Below, piece after piece: positions 31,307-43,932 of a stretch of DNA of 64,000 nt (position 1 is its first letter; each line of letters opens with the position of its first letter). The stretch is from Euglena gracilis. Its lineage: Eukaryota; Euglenida; Euglenophyceae; Euglenales. The notes beneath the pieces were generated by a model that saw only the letters and a list, made by a program, of their open reading frames with translations, did no database searches and was not told the origin of the DNA. The stretch covers positions 50,571,847-50,635,846 of the forward strand of contig CP154954.1 in the NCBI GenBank assembly GCA_039621445.1, written 5' to 3'. The position numbers and the translations under genes were made by a program.

Positions 31307-33121
31307 GCAGCGTTCCCCGGCACGCACTACTCCTGACTAGTATACCCCTCGACCCCCCGCGGCAGTTGACTGTTGTGGAGCGAAGCGAGAGTGAAGAATA
31401 TCAATGCAACCACCTTTTTTTAAATATTACAAATCCGGAACCAGAAGTTCACCTCCTTCACACCTTGTCTTGTTTTGGCTGCAGTTACTCAAGGGAATGG
31501 AGTTGATTTCTTTGCTAAATTTTGTCCACGAAGGCGGCCTGGTTCAAAATTTGTGGGGGTTCTATATATGGTTTGGTTGGGTATTTCATCATTTAATCTT
31601 TCGAACATGAATGAGAAAATGGTCGAGCTTGGTAAAGCCTTTCTGTTCGAAAGAGGAACACCTGCATTGCAAGAGCATTTTTTTTTTCCGAAGCGAGTAT
31701 TTTGGAGTTATGTCATACTTGGTGGCAAATCACACAATACCTTGAATGTCACGACTTCGTAATGCCACAGCATATTTATCACATTCAGGATGAAGGTTTT
31801 GACAACGGTAAACATTCCCTGTCAACATGCCACAAAGGCACAGAAGCAGGGGGGATTTGACCACATTTTTTCTGTAATTACAGCAATTTTCCCAATTCTT
31901 CCCTCGTTTTGCCTTCTTTTTAAAAAAAATGTAAACGTTCATTTTTTGTTTTGTGCCTGTTGGCGCTTCCCTGGAAGGGGTGTGTATGTTTGGGGTGTCT
32001 TGTATTTGGGGGGTTTACAAATGGGACCGATGACGACCCACCCCGTCACACACTGAGATCCCATGGGGGTCAGACTGAGGCTGCCTCATATTTTTATCCT
32101 TTTTTCAAAATTCAATTCAATTTTCCGTGCGTGTTTTCATCACAAGCCACATTTTTGGCACATTTTGAACGTTTTTTGTCTGAGACACGTCTTTTGTCTA
32201 AGACCCATCGTGCCGTTGGCACACATACCCCGTGTCAACAGCACATTTCTGGGGCAATAGTTGGCATAGTTCACTGGATTGTTGTGATTTTTAACTCATT
32301 TTTTTCCCCCAGGATACCCATCCTGCTTCAGGGTGTTCATGTGCTGCTCGCCCTGATGGGTTCGGGTTTGTACGCCACACTGCTTCTTTCCAGCGGCCTC
32401 TGTGCTGCAATGGATGGCAACGGAGCCAGTCTTTTGCAGCCCCCGATTTCTATTCGGCATGGCCACCCATGTCTCTGCATATCCCCCCCGGATCGAAAAT
32501 TGTTTACCCTTGCACTTACTTGACCAACCCCCCCCCCCCCATTGCCTGCACCCCCCATTGGGGGGTGTGGTGCCTCGTCTTTCTTTTGCTTCTTCTTCCT
32601 CTTCTTCAACCGCTGCAGCGGCTTGGAAACTCCCCAGGCGCGTTCGATGCCGTCACCCTGCATTCCCCAATTTCCCATCAATTGCAAGCGGTGAGCTCGC
32701 CCTCCTGCATTCCCGTCTGGCTGAAGCCGACCGTGGCCGGCCTTACTGGCAGCCACGGTTGGCCTTGCGTGGTTGCAATTGGGGCGGCTGCGGCTGGTCT
32801 CGGATGACCAATTTCCATCCAAGGCATTTTTTTATTGCGCTCCTGCCTGCATCCTTCCTCGGATTTCCTTTTACCGGCCCCCCCCCCCCCCGGGTAATTG
32901 ACACCCCCAGGCATTTGTCACCCCTGGCTGTGCCGGCCAAATTGTCACCCCGGGAAATTGTCACCCCCCTCCGTGCTGCCCGATTTGTCGCACGACAATT
33001 GCCCGGGGGGGGGGCGGGTAGGTTTTTCCGGCTTGGTTTCGTTTTTTTATTATTATTAATTAGACGGGCCTGTGCGATGTAAAAGTTTTGTTTTTGACTC
33101 AAATAAAAAGAACCCCCGCTG

Positions 33122-33343
33122 GTGGTAGCATTACAGCACCCTGAGACCCTGAGTGTTGAAAATGTGACGCCCACAGGAACCCATGCGAGCATTTCTGCCC
33201 CATTCGCTTTCCAAGTCGCTGCGCCTCTGTCCAATTTGCTTGGTGTTCAGTATCCAACGGTGCCTTCTGCCGTTCAGGATGTGACAGGGACATCTGCTGG
33301 CAGCATCGAGTGGTTTTTGAACCTACCCCCTTTACTTTTTTAA
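33122..33343 (+). CDS. Hypothetical open frame
   Basis: 73 codons of normal composition (MVALQHPETLSVENVTPTGT, then HASISAPFAFQVAAPLSNLL). There are no low-complexity runs, unlike most frames here. No paralogue in the window and no domain recognised; it may be an exon or chance. Confidence 0.25.
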   Translation: MVALQHPETLSVENVTPTGTHASISAPFAFQVAAPLSNLLGVQYPTVPSAVQDVTGTSAGSIEWFLNLPPLLF

Positions 33344-33959
33344 AGGTTTTTTGGGCATTTTGACCAAAACTTTTACAATGGTTTTTAAGGGTTTTTAAGG
33401 TTTTTCAGGCTTAAATAATACCCTGGCCAGCTGGTATCCCAAAATTTTCACCCCCCCCCCCTTCATAGGGTCTGCATTGAGCTGGCATTATTCCAGCCAT
33501 ACTAGTGCTCAGAACCTGGGTGGGGGGCAATGTGCTATACGCACTTGGGATTTGTTTATTTGTTGTTTGTTGTTGTTATCTTCTTGCCAGATACCCCACC
33601 ACTCTGGATGGAAGGATGTAATATCACCATTGAGATCACCATTAATATCACCGTGAGATAGTCCAAAAAATCAAAACGTTGTCAAGTTTTCCTGTTTTTT
33701 TTCTTCTTCATACAGAATAAATTTAAGATCAAAAGAAGCTTGGCATTGGCAACATCTGGTTGAAATTACTATCTGGATGGTATTGTATTAAAGGAATGGT
33801 GCATGTGGGCAGTTTTCATGACATTCAACCATTTCCAACGCCAATGTATTATTTCCCAGATGTTTTTTTTCTATTCTCAGAGTTAATATTTGTGTACCAG
33901 AGATTCATGTGTTGACAACATCGCCAGCAGTTGTGATGCTACAGATCCATGTCGTCTGC

Positions 33960-34250
33960 AACAACCCCGTGTGCAACAAGCTGGAAGCAGCAAAAGTGGC
34001 CAACAGTCAGCAAAAAGGGCCAAAAAGCAGTCGAAAGCAGCAAAAGCGGCCAAAAGTTGGTGAAGAGACCAACAACACTCAAAAACAGCATAAGGCACGC
34101 AAGAGTGGCCGGGAGTGAGATTAATAGTGACCAAAAATGACTAACCATGGCCAAAATTATGAAATGGCGGAATTGTGGGCATTTCTTGGTCAAACGATTG
34201 TGACCAAAAGCAGTCAAGGCAGCAAAAGCGTCCGAATGTTTCAAAAAAAA
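33960..34250. repeat. Degenerate tandem repeat 'GGCCAAAAGCAG'
   Basis: Spaced copies of CAAAAGTGGCCAAAAGCAG, related to 29010-29280. Confidence 0.7.
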
Positions 34251-36409
34251 TTGCCAGCCGGCCCAAATCTTCCAGTTATTGGAGGTGGATGCCGTTATCC
34301 ATGAAAGATCAGGCAATTCATCATTGCATTGGGATGAATGGGACACGTCGTTGAGCCTCCAGCATTTCTTGATCCCTTGGCACAACAACGAAATTTTCTT
34401 CTCATCCTGTTGCTGGATGTTTGTTTGTCTCTTTTGGAGACGGTCAACTCTTTGGGCTGGCCGTGTCAGCCGTGCCACTGTGGTTCAGTGGTCGGACTCT
34501 TATCCCTATCGGCCTCTTGCCAACACCAATCCTCGTGTTGCTGAGAGGGTGCCTGCTTGGTCCCTGTGTTGCATTCCGTCATCTTTAGCATCCTTGTCAA
34601 CCATTGCAGTATGTGTAGTATGTGGAAGAAGCATCATCCATCAGGAATGGAATGGGAGAAGCATCAGGATCATTTGCAGTTTTGCAGAATCCAAATTGTA
34701 GAAAAGATATTTGTTGAAGAGAATCTTGGGAAATTCAACATTTTTTTTGCACATTTTGCTCTCTAAATTGCTATTCTGAAGATTCATGCTCCATTTTTTT
34801 GAGCATTCAAGGTGGTGCAATGTGACAAACAACCCTGCAACTATGCAAATTTGCCCAGTGCCTTTGGCACCTTTTGTTTACCCCCCCCCGGGAAACCATC
34901 GTGCTCGAGATTCTGTCAGAGTGCTGCCCGGGAAACTGTCAGGGTCCCTGTCAGGGTCTCTGTCTGGGGGGGCCTCATCCAGGGGGGTGGGCCAATCCTA
35001 CCCAGTTTGGACCCCTTTGCGGCTGAACTCGGGCGAGTTGGGGGTCAAACGGAGGTGATTCGGAAACTAGAAATCCAGTAGCAGGCAACTGAAAAAAAAT
35101 TCCGGCAACGGGCCTGTGATCATGGTAATAATCCGCCGGTTCTCCTGGTGGCCCCGACCCGGGGGGGGGGGGAGGGCGGGGACCCCTTTCCCCAGGGGTA
35201 AGCTTCGCTCTTAGTCTAAAGAGATAAGCGCTCAGCGACCCCCCCCCCACACCCCTCACCCGTTTTATTGAATTATTTTCGAATTTTTTGACCTGTTTCT
35301 TGACCCAAATTCCATGGGTTTCAGGCCAAAAACGGGGCGCTGGGGTGTCGAAAAACGCTCATTTTCGGCTCAAAAACACCGAGTCTGACAGTGGAAAAAG
35401 TGTACAAAATGTCCCAAATTGGCTGAAACGGTCGTATCTCGGGCTAGGCGGAGAGATGCGGGGAAATCAAAATACCGGCAGATGGGGCGTTCCACGGGCT
35501 TCAAAGTAGGTCTTCGGACATTTCATTTGATTTTGCATCATTTTCAAGATATTTTGAAAATATCGATTTTTGGGCCCGAAATGGGTGCAAATGGGTGAGA
35601 AATGAGTCCAAAGGGTGGGGGGGCTCATCCGGGGGGGGGCGGGCCAATCCTACCCAGTTTGGACCCCTTTGCGCGTCAATAACTCGGGCCTGGCGGGGAG
35701 TTGAGGATCAACCCAGGGTGATTCGGAAACTGGGAATCCACTCGCTTGCGCTGAAAAAAAAAAGAATTCCGGGAACCGGGCCGGGATCATGGTGATAATC
35801 CGCCGGTTCCCGAGGTGGCCCCGACCCAGGGGGGGGGGGGGCGGAGGGGGAGGGGGGGGTCCGACCCCCCCTTTTCCCCGGTGGTACGCTTCGCTCTTAC
35901 TCTAAAGGGATAAGGGCTCAGCGACCCCCCCCCATATCGAACCCTGGTCCCAATTACCATCCAACCTGTTGGTGTGGGAATTGTCAAGGTCCCCGGTACC
36001 AGCTGACCTGTCAGGTGACAGTTTGCCAGGGTGGGGGGGTTGTTAGTTCTTTTGGTTTGGTATGTCATTTTCTTTTCTTTGCTTTTTTTGGAATTTTTTG
36101 AAAATTTTGGAAGACAAGACAAGGCAAGGCACGCTTTTGCTGATTATAAATTGGTGGCGGAAAAATATTTCCCAAAAATGCACAGCATGATGGAAACAAA
36201 TTTTCCTTGTAGGAAGAAGTTCGCTGGAGTCCCCTCTCAGAACAGCCCACTAGCCACGGCGGTCCAAGGAACTTCCATGCATTTTTTGATGCATATTCAT
36301 TTTTTCTGTATATTTTTGGGTGCTTTCGTCCAACCCCCTGCAACAGCCAGGGGTAACAGCGCATGAGTACCCCCCAGACATTCATTTAGAGTGAAACACC
36401 AAGGTACCC

Positions 36410-36590
36410 CGCCCCCCAGGCGCTTCCCTCCTTCTTACATGCACATTTGGCCCGCCTAAAATTGGCCGTTGGCCTTTTGTGCATGACCGCTGAAATTTTT
36501 AACATGCAAACTTGACCCCCCTAAGGTTGGCCCTCCAGCTTTACCTTCAATCCTGGCCCGGGCCAAGCGCCCAGGGGGGGGGGGGGTAGG
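36410..36590. mobile_element. F12 element with TACCCC...GGGGTA ends
   Basis: The left end is TACCCCGCCCCCCAGGCGCTT and the right end GCCAAGCGCCCAGGGGG...GTA. Inside are two AACATGCAAACTTG-type units. This is the most complete F12 copy. Confidence 0.6.
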
Positions 36591-36594
36591 CATT

Positions 36595-36740
36595 TTGTGG
36601 TTCACTGTGGGCAACAAAAATTTTTTGTGGTTTACGTGTGGACAGCAAAAAGTTTGTTGTAGTTCATTTGTAGACACCATAAAAAATTTGTGGCTCACAT
36701 GTGATTGAGGAGGCCAAAAAAAATTGATTGGATCCCCATC
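36595..36740. repeat. Tandem repeat 'TTTGTGGTTCACNTGTGGACACC'
   Basis: Four imperfect units of about 33 bp, related to 970-1210 and 40200-40345. Confidence 0.65.
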
Positions 36741-37917
36741 CTCCACCATGGTGTTATCGTGTCTGGGGGCTCCGGCTTCATGCCCGACCCGACGTCTGGG
36801 ACGCCGGTTCGGGCATGAAGCTGTCATTAGGGGGACCCAAAATAAAAAGTGCCAAAAAGTGTCCAAAATGGTTTGTACACATGTGGTAAGCATATCTGAG
36901 CAGTTTTTGGGGGTTCTTCGGCCAGACAGTTGGGGTTTTTGTGCAATAATTTCCTTTTGGCCAATTTTGGGGAATTTCTGAAATAGAATACCACGCAGCA
37001 TGGCTGAAATCTAAGGCCATCCTGTCAATCAAGGGGCAACGTGGCAGGTGGAACATTGGAATTTCGAAGAAAACAGGGTCGGAAAGTGTGATCGCCGATT
37101 TTCATAGCGCTGTGCATTGTGGCTGAGTTCTGAGGGTACCAAGCGAAACGTCTTGGGGAGAGCTTTCGATTGATCTGTTGTATGGTTCCTGAGCTGTGGG
37201 ATTTGACAAATTAACATGTCGAATTTGGAAACACAATCGCTGAAAATCAGAGCCATGTGCATTATGGTTGAATTCTGTGGACATCTGTCGAAAGCCCTTG
37301 AGAAGAGCTTTCAATTGATGGACAACATGGCAGCAGAAGTGTGAAATCTACCTCCCCCCCCCCAGGCGCTTGCCCCCCCCACTTCTTAACATTCAAACTT
37401 GGCCCCCTAAAGTTGGCCTTTTCTGTAAACTTGCAATCTTGGCCTTTAGTAAAATTTCTGTCCGCAGATCTTGCAGATACCCTCGGTACCTCGGTTATAA
37501 TGGTCGGTTTTTTCCTAGCTGTCCTCTTCGCGCTAGATAGCTTTCCCAGGCAGGAGGAATTGCCCCCCAAGTCAGTGGTTACATACACAGAGCTTTTTGC
37601 AAAAAAAATCCCCCCGGGGGGGGTGTTGTGCCCGCACCATGCATCCCCCACACAGAAAAGCGGGAAGACGGCAGGATGCAAGAGCAGCACTGGGGTGCAA
37701 GGGTGTAGACCCACCCACGGGAACCACACCAACCACACAAGGTGAGTGTATGTCCCTACAGCGCTGGAATTACACCAGAGTTGCTCACCCGGCCAGGCGG
37801 AGCAACAAAAGAGCACTGGTGTAAGGGGTACGTGGCCACTCATCACACAGCAAGCTGGGCCAGAAGCGAAGTTAGCGCCGGCCATAAACAGACAAGAAGC
37901 GTCAGTGCAACTAAGGG

Positions 37918-38490
37918 GGGTGGGGCTGGACTGCAGCTGGTCCAAATTTTGGTAGTGGTCTGCTGGCAGGGCTTGTTAGTGTATTTTTTTTCTAGTGACC
38001 AGAGCAAAGCGCCGAATTTTTTGGACCCCCCCAAAATGCCCATTTTGGGCTGTTTTGGGCCGATCAGCCTAAAAATAACCCCCCCCCCCAAATGCAAAAC
38101 CCCTCGGTTTTATATTTGGGCGGAAATTTCAAGACCCCATGGGGGGTTTTATATTTGGGGGGTTTTTATATTCGGTCGGAAAAATCAACTTCCTGGCGGG
38201 ATCCAGTAGTCATTTTTTTCGGTCCAAAATCACAAATACGCCCACCCATGGGGGTCCAAAAATTTTACTTTTCGGGCGAAGGAGCAATTTTCACACGTTT
38301 TTGGTAAAAATTGCTCCCAAATCTGCCAAAAATCACAATTTCAGGAAGATTGTGTCGAAGTTTTTTTCTTCCGGCGCTTCGCGCCGGAGGGGGGGGTTTA
38401 TATTCCGGCTCAAGGTCCTCGGGGGGTTTTATATTTGGGGAGGGATTTGTATTTGGGGGGGGGGGGTTGTATTTGGGGGGGGTTTACATT
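37918..38490. repeat. F2 fragment followed by 'GGGGTTTTATATTTGGGG' modules
   Basis: GGCTGGACTGCAGCTGGTCC and TCTGCTGGCAGGGCTTG match F2. Then six or more GGTTTTATATTTGGG modules and a GGCGCTTCGCGCC hairpin follow. Confidence 0.6.
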
Positions 38491-38682
38491 AAAACCTCGT
38501 TTCCACCTTAGTGCGCAGCACCGGAGAAAGTTTTTTCCCAGTCGGGGGAAACAGGACCCTGAAACTGGAGTGGAAACTGGACCCTAAACACCCCCTCCAA
38601 TGTTGGTGTCGTTGGCCCATTCACGCTCTTAACATGCAAACTTGAAACTTGGCCCCTAAGGTTGCCCCCCCCCTGTCTTACC

Positions 38683-39103
38683 CCCCCCCCCCTAGTCGTA
38701 CGACCACCCCTCATTTATGACCACCCCCCCCCCGGTCACAGGTTGCAGGTCATGGGGGTGTTATGACCACCCCCCCCCCGGTCACAGGTTGCAGGTTGCG
38801 AAAAATTTAACCCCCAAAAATAAGTCCCCCCCCTGGCCGGTCCGAGCAAAAATCCATGAAATGGACCCCCCCAAAATAAGGTTCCCCCTGCCGGCGCGAA
38901 GCGCCGGATTTTTGAAAAATGGGACATTTTGGGGGCGGTAAATCTGCCATTTTGGGACAGTTTTCACACACTTCTACGACCGCCCCCTCATCTATGACCA
39001 CCCCCCGGTCACAGGTTGCAGGTTATGGGGGTGTTATGACCACCCCCCCCCCCGGTCACAGGTTGCAGGAACCCGGTCATACGACTAGGGGGGGGGGTAC
39101 TTT
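38683..39103. mobile_element. F1 element with internal insertion
   Basis: C-run plus TAGTCGTACGACC at the left; GGTCATACGACTA plus G-run at the right. About 38815-38970 is unrelated sequence with a GGCGCGAAGCGCC hairpin, flanked by F1 modules. Confidence 0.75.
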
Positions 39104-39341
39104 CAATCATGGCCGGGCCAAGTGCCCGGGGGGGGGGGGAGGGTACCAATTTCGATCGGCGACCAATTCGGACTAAAGCTGCCCAAAAGTGTCTTTAACA
39201 TGGCAATTTGGGGTGAAATTGGCCGTGATTCCTCAGAAGCCGGTTCGGGCGTGAAGCCGGAGCCCCCCTAGAAACGGTATCAAAAACTGTGTCCTACGCC
39301 GGTTCGGGCGTGAAGCCGGTGCCTGGGACACAGTTCTCGAT

Positions 39342-39988
39342 CAGGGGTTTTTTTTAGTCGTGGACCCCCCGGGGGGGGGAGGGGGGGGGTAGGGTGGGTG
39401 GGTCCGGCCGAGCCCCCCCCCCCCCTGGGGGTCCTCCGGAGGGGGGTGGGATATTCTTTTCGGCGCTGAAGGCGCCGAAAAAGTGCTATTTTTAGCACTT
39501 TTCGCGATTTTTCGGCCGTTTTTTTGTGGGTCCTCCAGGACCCCCCCCCCCAGGGGGTGGGTGGGTGGCCCCCCCTCCCCCCCGGTCTTACCCCCCCCCC
39601 TATGTCCAACGACCCCCCTATGTCCAACGACCACCCCCCCGGTCAGAGGACACCTTTTTGCCGAAGCGCCGGGCCGAAATTTTTTGTGCCCCAAATTGGT
39701 CAAAAATTGGCCCAAATGCCATTTTTGGCACTTTTTGGACAAAAAATTGTCAAAATTGCCCAAAATTTTCGGCGCAAAGCGCTGGAAGGGAAAATTTGAC
39801 CTTTTTGGGGGGTGGGGTCCCGATTACCCGCCAACATTTTTTTTGACCCCTTGTCCAACGACCCCCCCCCCCCCGGTCAGAGGACACCTTTTTGGTCACT
39901 ACCCTATGTCCAACGACCACCCCCCCGGTCGGAGGACAGAGGTTACTGGTCGTTGGACATAGGGGGGGGGAGGGTAAAAAAACCCCTG
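39342..39988. mobile_element. F10 class 1 element with nested F9, TSD TTCTCGAT
   Basis: Starts CAGGGGTTTTTTTTAG and ends TAAAAAAACCCCTG. Exact TTCTCGAT copies lie at 39334-39341 and 39989-39996. It is interrupted at TA by the F9 element 39591-39974; the intact equivalent end is at 14930-14943. Confidence 0.9.
39591..39974. mobile_element. F9 class 2 element nested in F10 (TA target)
   Basis: C-run, CTATGTCCAACGACC ... GGTCGTTGGACATAG, G-run, between TA dinucleotides (39589-39590 and 39975-39976). Internal CGGTCAGAGGACACC repeats. The same family is at 43008 and 62641. Confidence 0.82.
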
Positions 39989-40199
39989 TTCTCGATATAG
40001 TAGTGGTGGATATGTCTAACCTGTGTGAACCCTCTCAATTGATCCTGGGGTGTGGGTGCTGCACACGTAATGGGGGCTCTGTGTGTACGAGGGAGTGGCG
40101 ACCCTCCCCCAACCACAGCGGTGGGGTGTGAGTCCCTGCCACGCTTTATGGATTGAGCCGGGGCCAAGGTCCACAATGTGGCTGAGGTGTCTACAGATC

Positions 40200-40345
40200 A
40201 ATAAAAAAAATTTGTGCACACCAAATATTTTTTTGTGGTTCATCTGTGGACATCAAATTTATTTGTGTGTATGGTTCATCTGTGGACACCAAATTTTTTT
40301 TTGTGTGGTTCACACGTCTTTTGTGAACCACACTAAATGAATGTC
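40200..40345. repeat. Tandem repeat 'TTTGTGGTTCATCTGTGGACACC'
   Basis: Four units of about 33 bp; third locus of this repeat in the window. Confidence 0.7.
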
Positions 40346-40826
40346 TGTTCCCCCTTTTTTTCGATGATTGGCAATTTCTTATTGTTTAACACTTTTTTGC
40401 CATGATCTTTGTCAGAACGTTTCATGAGAGTTTTGCATTTCGCAGTTTTTCCTCTTTCAGTCTTCCTTTTGATGAATTTTCGTTGGTTACCAACTGCAGA
40501 AAATTTCTTTCAAATGCATGTTGCAAGCATTCATTAGTTTATTTATATATACTCTGTTTACTATGTACTATATACTCTATTATATGTATTTAAAAGCTAT
40601 ATATTATATATTATGTTTATCTATTATAAACTATATTTAGTTAGTTTATTTATTATTGTGTGATTATCGTTTTTTTTTCAGCATACTTTTGGTCTGCCTT
40701 GGTACGCCGGGGTTCAGTGCAATACACGCAGCTTGACTTGACTGATTTGCTCATCTTGTCGCCCTTGGGAAATCTTGCGACACAGGAGGCCGTACGTGCT
40801 CCCAGGATTTTGCAGAATTCGCCGGT

Positions 40827-41080
40827 GTGATCCGCCACTATTCTGCTCCGTGCTCTTGTCCCTGGGTTTGGCTTGCCAGACATCGAGAGCCCTCCGGAGC
40901 CGAATTTTTTTCGAGACCCGCCAATCATCTCCGTGTGCCCCCTCCTGCGAAAAGAGTCGTTCGGACCGCATATCTCCGGTTGCCAGAGGTGTTGCGCGAG
41001 GTGTTGTCGTCCCCAGGGATAGATGGGAAGCTTCGGTTTTTGAGGTATCTCCCCCCTTTGTCCAAGGCCGACTGTGTCGC
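40827..41080 (+). CDS. Hypothetical coding candidate
   Basis: A frame reading HYSAPCSCPWVWLARHREPS, then VVRTAYLRLPEVLREVLSSP, with normal composition. A second frame is also open. It is followed by F13-like inverted-repeat sequence. Not recognised. Confidence 0.25.
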
Positions 41081-41189
41081 TGACACCTCCCCCCCCCCCC
41101 GTGTTCAATGGCACTCTTTCCGGGACACCCCCCCCCCTGTCAGCGGCACCCTGAACATTGGCGTGTCGTGGACCAGTTCGTATTTTAGT

Positions 41190-41450
41190 CGGGTGCTGCC
41201 CCCCCCCCCCCCCCCCGGGAGGGTGCCTGCCTGGGCAGGCACTCCAAGGCACTCCAAATCCGACCCCCGGGGGGGGGGGTATGGCACACGGCCAAAAGTG
41301 CCCCAGCACAACCCTGGCGCCGAAGGCCTGTTTTCAAAGGAATGTGCCTGGGCACAGGCCGAAATCCGACCCCCCCAGTGGGGGGGGTGTAGCCAGGCAG
41401 GCACTCACAGGCACTCCGGACCCCCCTCCCCCCCCCCCCGGGGTTGGTAA
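41190..41450. repeat. GTGCCTGCCTGGGCAGGCACTCC repeat
   Basis: CTGCCTGGGCAGGCACTCCAAGGCAC modules plus a GAAATCCGACCCCCCCAGTGGGG hairpin. A related module lies at 19100-19135. Confidence 0.55.
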
Positions 41451-42364
41451 AAAAAAACAGCCTGTCGTGGACAAGGAAGGAGGGAAGTAGATGGCAGGGG
41501 GGTCCCGACCCCCCCCCCCCCTCCTGGGCTCCTGGGGGGTGAGGCGGTTGGGGGGATCTGGACACCCCCCAGGGGGGAGGGGGTGTCTGGACCCCCGCCC
41601 CCCTCCTTGGCAGGTTCCAAAAATAGCAAAAAAAATCCTTTCAGTTGCCAGAAAATGAACAAAATGCCTGTTTTCCTCACTTTGTCTTGCACATTTTTGG
41701 ATGTTTTGGTGTTTTTCCCATAAAAGGTGTTCAAAAACTTTCAAAAAATCAGCATTTTACATTTTCAAAAAAAACATTTGTTTTCCTGAAATTTTGGCCC
41801 GGCATCTGGCCCCTTTGCCGGTCCACAAAGCCGAAAATTTGCGGGGCCCATTTCAGTTTTGCTGCAGGAGCGGTGTCTGACTCCCCCCCCCCCCCCGTCC
41901 ATGGTGGGAGGGGGTCCGGACCCCATGGCTTCCCAACATCCCTGCTTCGTCCCCGTCCACCCCCAGAAGGCCGCCCAACGCAGCCCGCCACATGCCACTC
42001 CGCCCGCCCTCCCTCTGCGTTCGCAACCCCCAACAATTGCCCCGGCTGCCATGCCGCAGCCGCCCTCGCCCCACCCCTGCGGGAGCCTCCCCGTGTATAT
42101 CCTTGCCAAAGGCTGGCCAGAGGCTGACGTGGTGTCACCGATTCACAAGAAAGATTGCCTCTGGGAAAATGACTTTTAACAGGATGGCCAACAACTTGGG
42201 GGGGGTTGAGACTGTGACAGGGGGGTCAAGAGATGCCTGGTCCGCAAGGGTCCTTGATGACAATATCCAGGTCTAAATCACGCTTATCTGCCTGGCAAAG
42301 ATTTACGACACTCCGTGTATTTCTGAACCTTTGTTTGATCAGATATTGTGAATCTTGTACCTAC

Positions 42365-42511
42365 CCCCCCCCGGAAACTGTCATGCCCGAGAACCTCCCG
42401 CCCGGGAAACTGTCAGGGTCCCCGGTACCGGCCAACCTGTCAGTATAGGAAGTTGTCAAGGTCCCCGGTACCGGCCAACCTGTCAGGTGACAGTTTCCCG
42501 GGGGGGGGGTA
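42365..42511. mobile_element. F11 element (class 2)
   Basis: TA, C-run, GGAAACTGTCATGCCCGAGAACC ... GGTGACAGTTTCC, G-run, TA. Internal CCCCGGTACCGGCCAACCTG repeats. No coding potential. Confidence 0.78.
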
Positions 42512-43007
42512 CCCAAATGCCTCTTTGCCTATTTGAGTTTTTTTTCCATTTCTTTAAGCACAGTGCTCTGGCAGCGTCTTTTGGCCCAAATTTCAAAGTC
42601 CCTAGAAGTGCATGGTTGAACTGGACAATGAAAGCCTTTTTTTTTAAAAAAAAAGGTTACAAGCAGATATGCATTGGCCCCCTGGCCTGACCTTCAATTG
42701 TGGCCCGAACCAAGCACCCAAGGGGGGGCACCGTCCAGATGCCGGCGGCAATGATAAAACTTTGTTGTTCAATCGGAATGGAAATTCTCAACGGGCGTTC
42801 AAGAATTTTCCTGCCGATTTCTGGACTACAAAATTGTCTTGCTATCCACTGGGTGATTTGAGAAAGCTTGCTAAAAGTGGTCTAATTCTTCGATCGTTTT
42901 TCATTTTATACTCAATGAGAAATGGTCACCCTTCCGCAGAATTTGAGGTGCAAAAAGAGAACATTTCTCTTCAGCCTTGACAGTTTCCCCCTCCCCCCTA
43001 CCCCCCC

Positions 43008-43408
43008 CCCCCTATGTCCAACGACCCCCCTATGTCCAATGACCACCCCCCCCGGTCAGAGGACACCTTTTCGGAGGTTTGACCAAATTTTTGGTCCCGG
43101 CGTGAAGCGCCGGGACAAAAAATTTTGCCCAAAGATTGGCCAAAAATTTGGCCAAAATGCCATTTTTGACACTTTTTGGACAAAATTTGTCAAAATTGCC
43201 CAAAAATTTCGGCGCAAAGCGCCGGAAGGGAAAATTTGGGCATTTTTGGGTGGGTAGGGACCCGGGTACCCACCAACTTTCTTTTGACCCCATGTCCAAC
43301 GACCACCCCCCCGGTCAGAGGACACCTTTTTGGTCACTACCCTATGTCCAACGACCACCCCCCCGGTCAGAGGACAGAGGTTACCGGTCATTGGACATAG
43401 GGGGGGGG
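43008..43408. mobile_element. F9 element (class 2)
   Basis: TA, C-run, CTATGTCCAACGACC ... GGTCATTGGACATAG, G-run, TA. It contains a GGCGTGAAGCGCC hairpin and two CGGTCAGAGGACA boxes near the right end. Confidence 0.82.
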
Positions 43409-43651
43409 TAAGAGAATTATTTCCACACCACCGAACATAGCGGGGTGGTGGGGTGCCGTTGGAGGTTTGACCGAACCGAGCCGAACTCTCATGAAGGCTT
43501 TAGATCACAGTCGAACCTGCACCAGTCATTTTAAGTGCAAGTTCGGCCGCCTAAGTTGACCGCTGGTCCCTGCCTTTGGAGCCAGGACCCGGCCCCCTTT
43601 CTCTTCGCAGCCCTCTCCGTCCCTTGCCTGGGCTGCGTTGCCTTCCTCGAC

Positions 43652-43927
43652 CAGAGGGCAGTCCATAAGGGACGGAATGCTGTTGTGTACCATCTTTAAC
43701 GACCGAACGGCCGATTCGGGGACCAAATGGGGTCAAAAATCAAAATGTCCAGAAACACATTTTTTTGACGTTTTGGGGCGATGGGCGATGGTCCAAACAT
43801 GCCAGAAATCACTTCCCCCCCCCCCAATGTCGACCCACTTTTGCCAAAACATGGCCTTTTTTGTCCATTTTCCTTATAAAATTTTCATTGAATGTGACGG
43901 GATTTTTTCCCGTTAAGGACCTCCCTG
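43652..43927. mobile_element. F6 element (class 1 ends), possible intron
   Basis: The left end is CAGAGGGCAGTCCATAAGG and the right end CCGTTAAGGACCTCCCTG. The 8-mers flanking it do not match. By the 3+5 rule the downstream exon would begin at 43933 in the frame of PPLALPSGAE, so it may be an old intron upstream of mbl-D. Confidence 0.6.
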
Positions 43928-43932
43928 CCGGC

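Larger units (their letters stand above)
31307..43932. other. 12.6-kb region between mbl-C and mbl-D
   Basis: No exon of the mbl family was found. It holds many repeats, listed separately. Weak coding candidates are 33122-33343 and 40827-41080, neither confirmed by a second copy. A TGGTTCAGTGG (tRNA A-box-like) sequence occurs at 34480. AT-rich stretches at 31380-32060 and 40340-40680 contain nothing I can name. Confidence 0.45.

Noticed and set aside
34465-34560. tRNA-like gene (TGGTTCAGTGG A-box)
   Set aside because: No matching B-box at the right distance and no cloverleaf.
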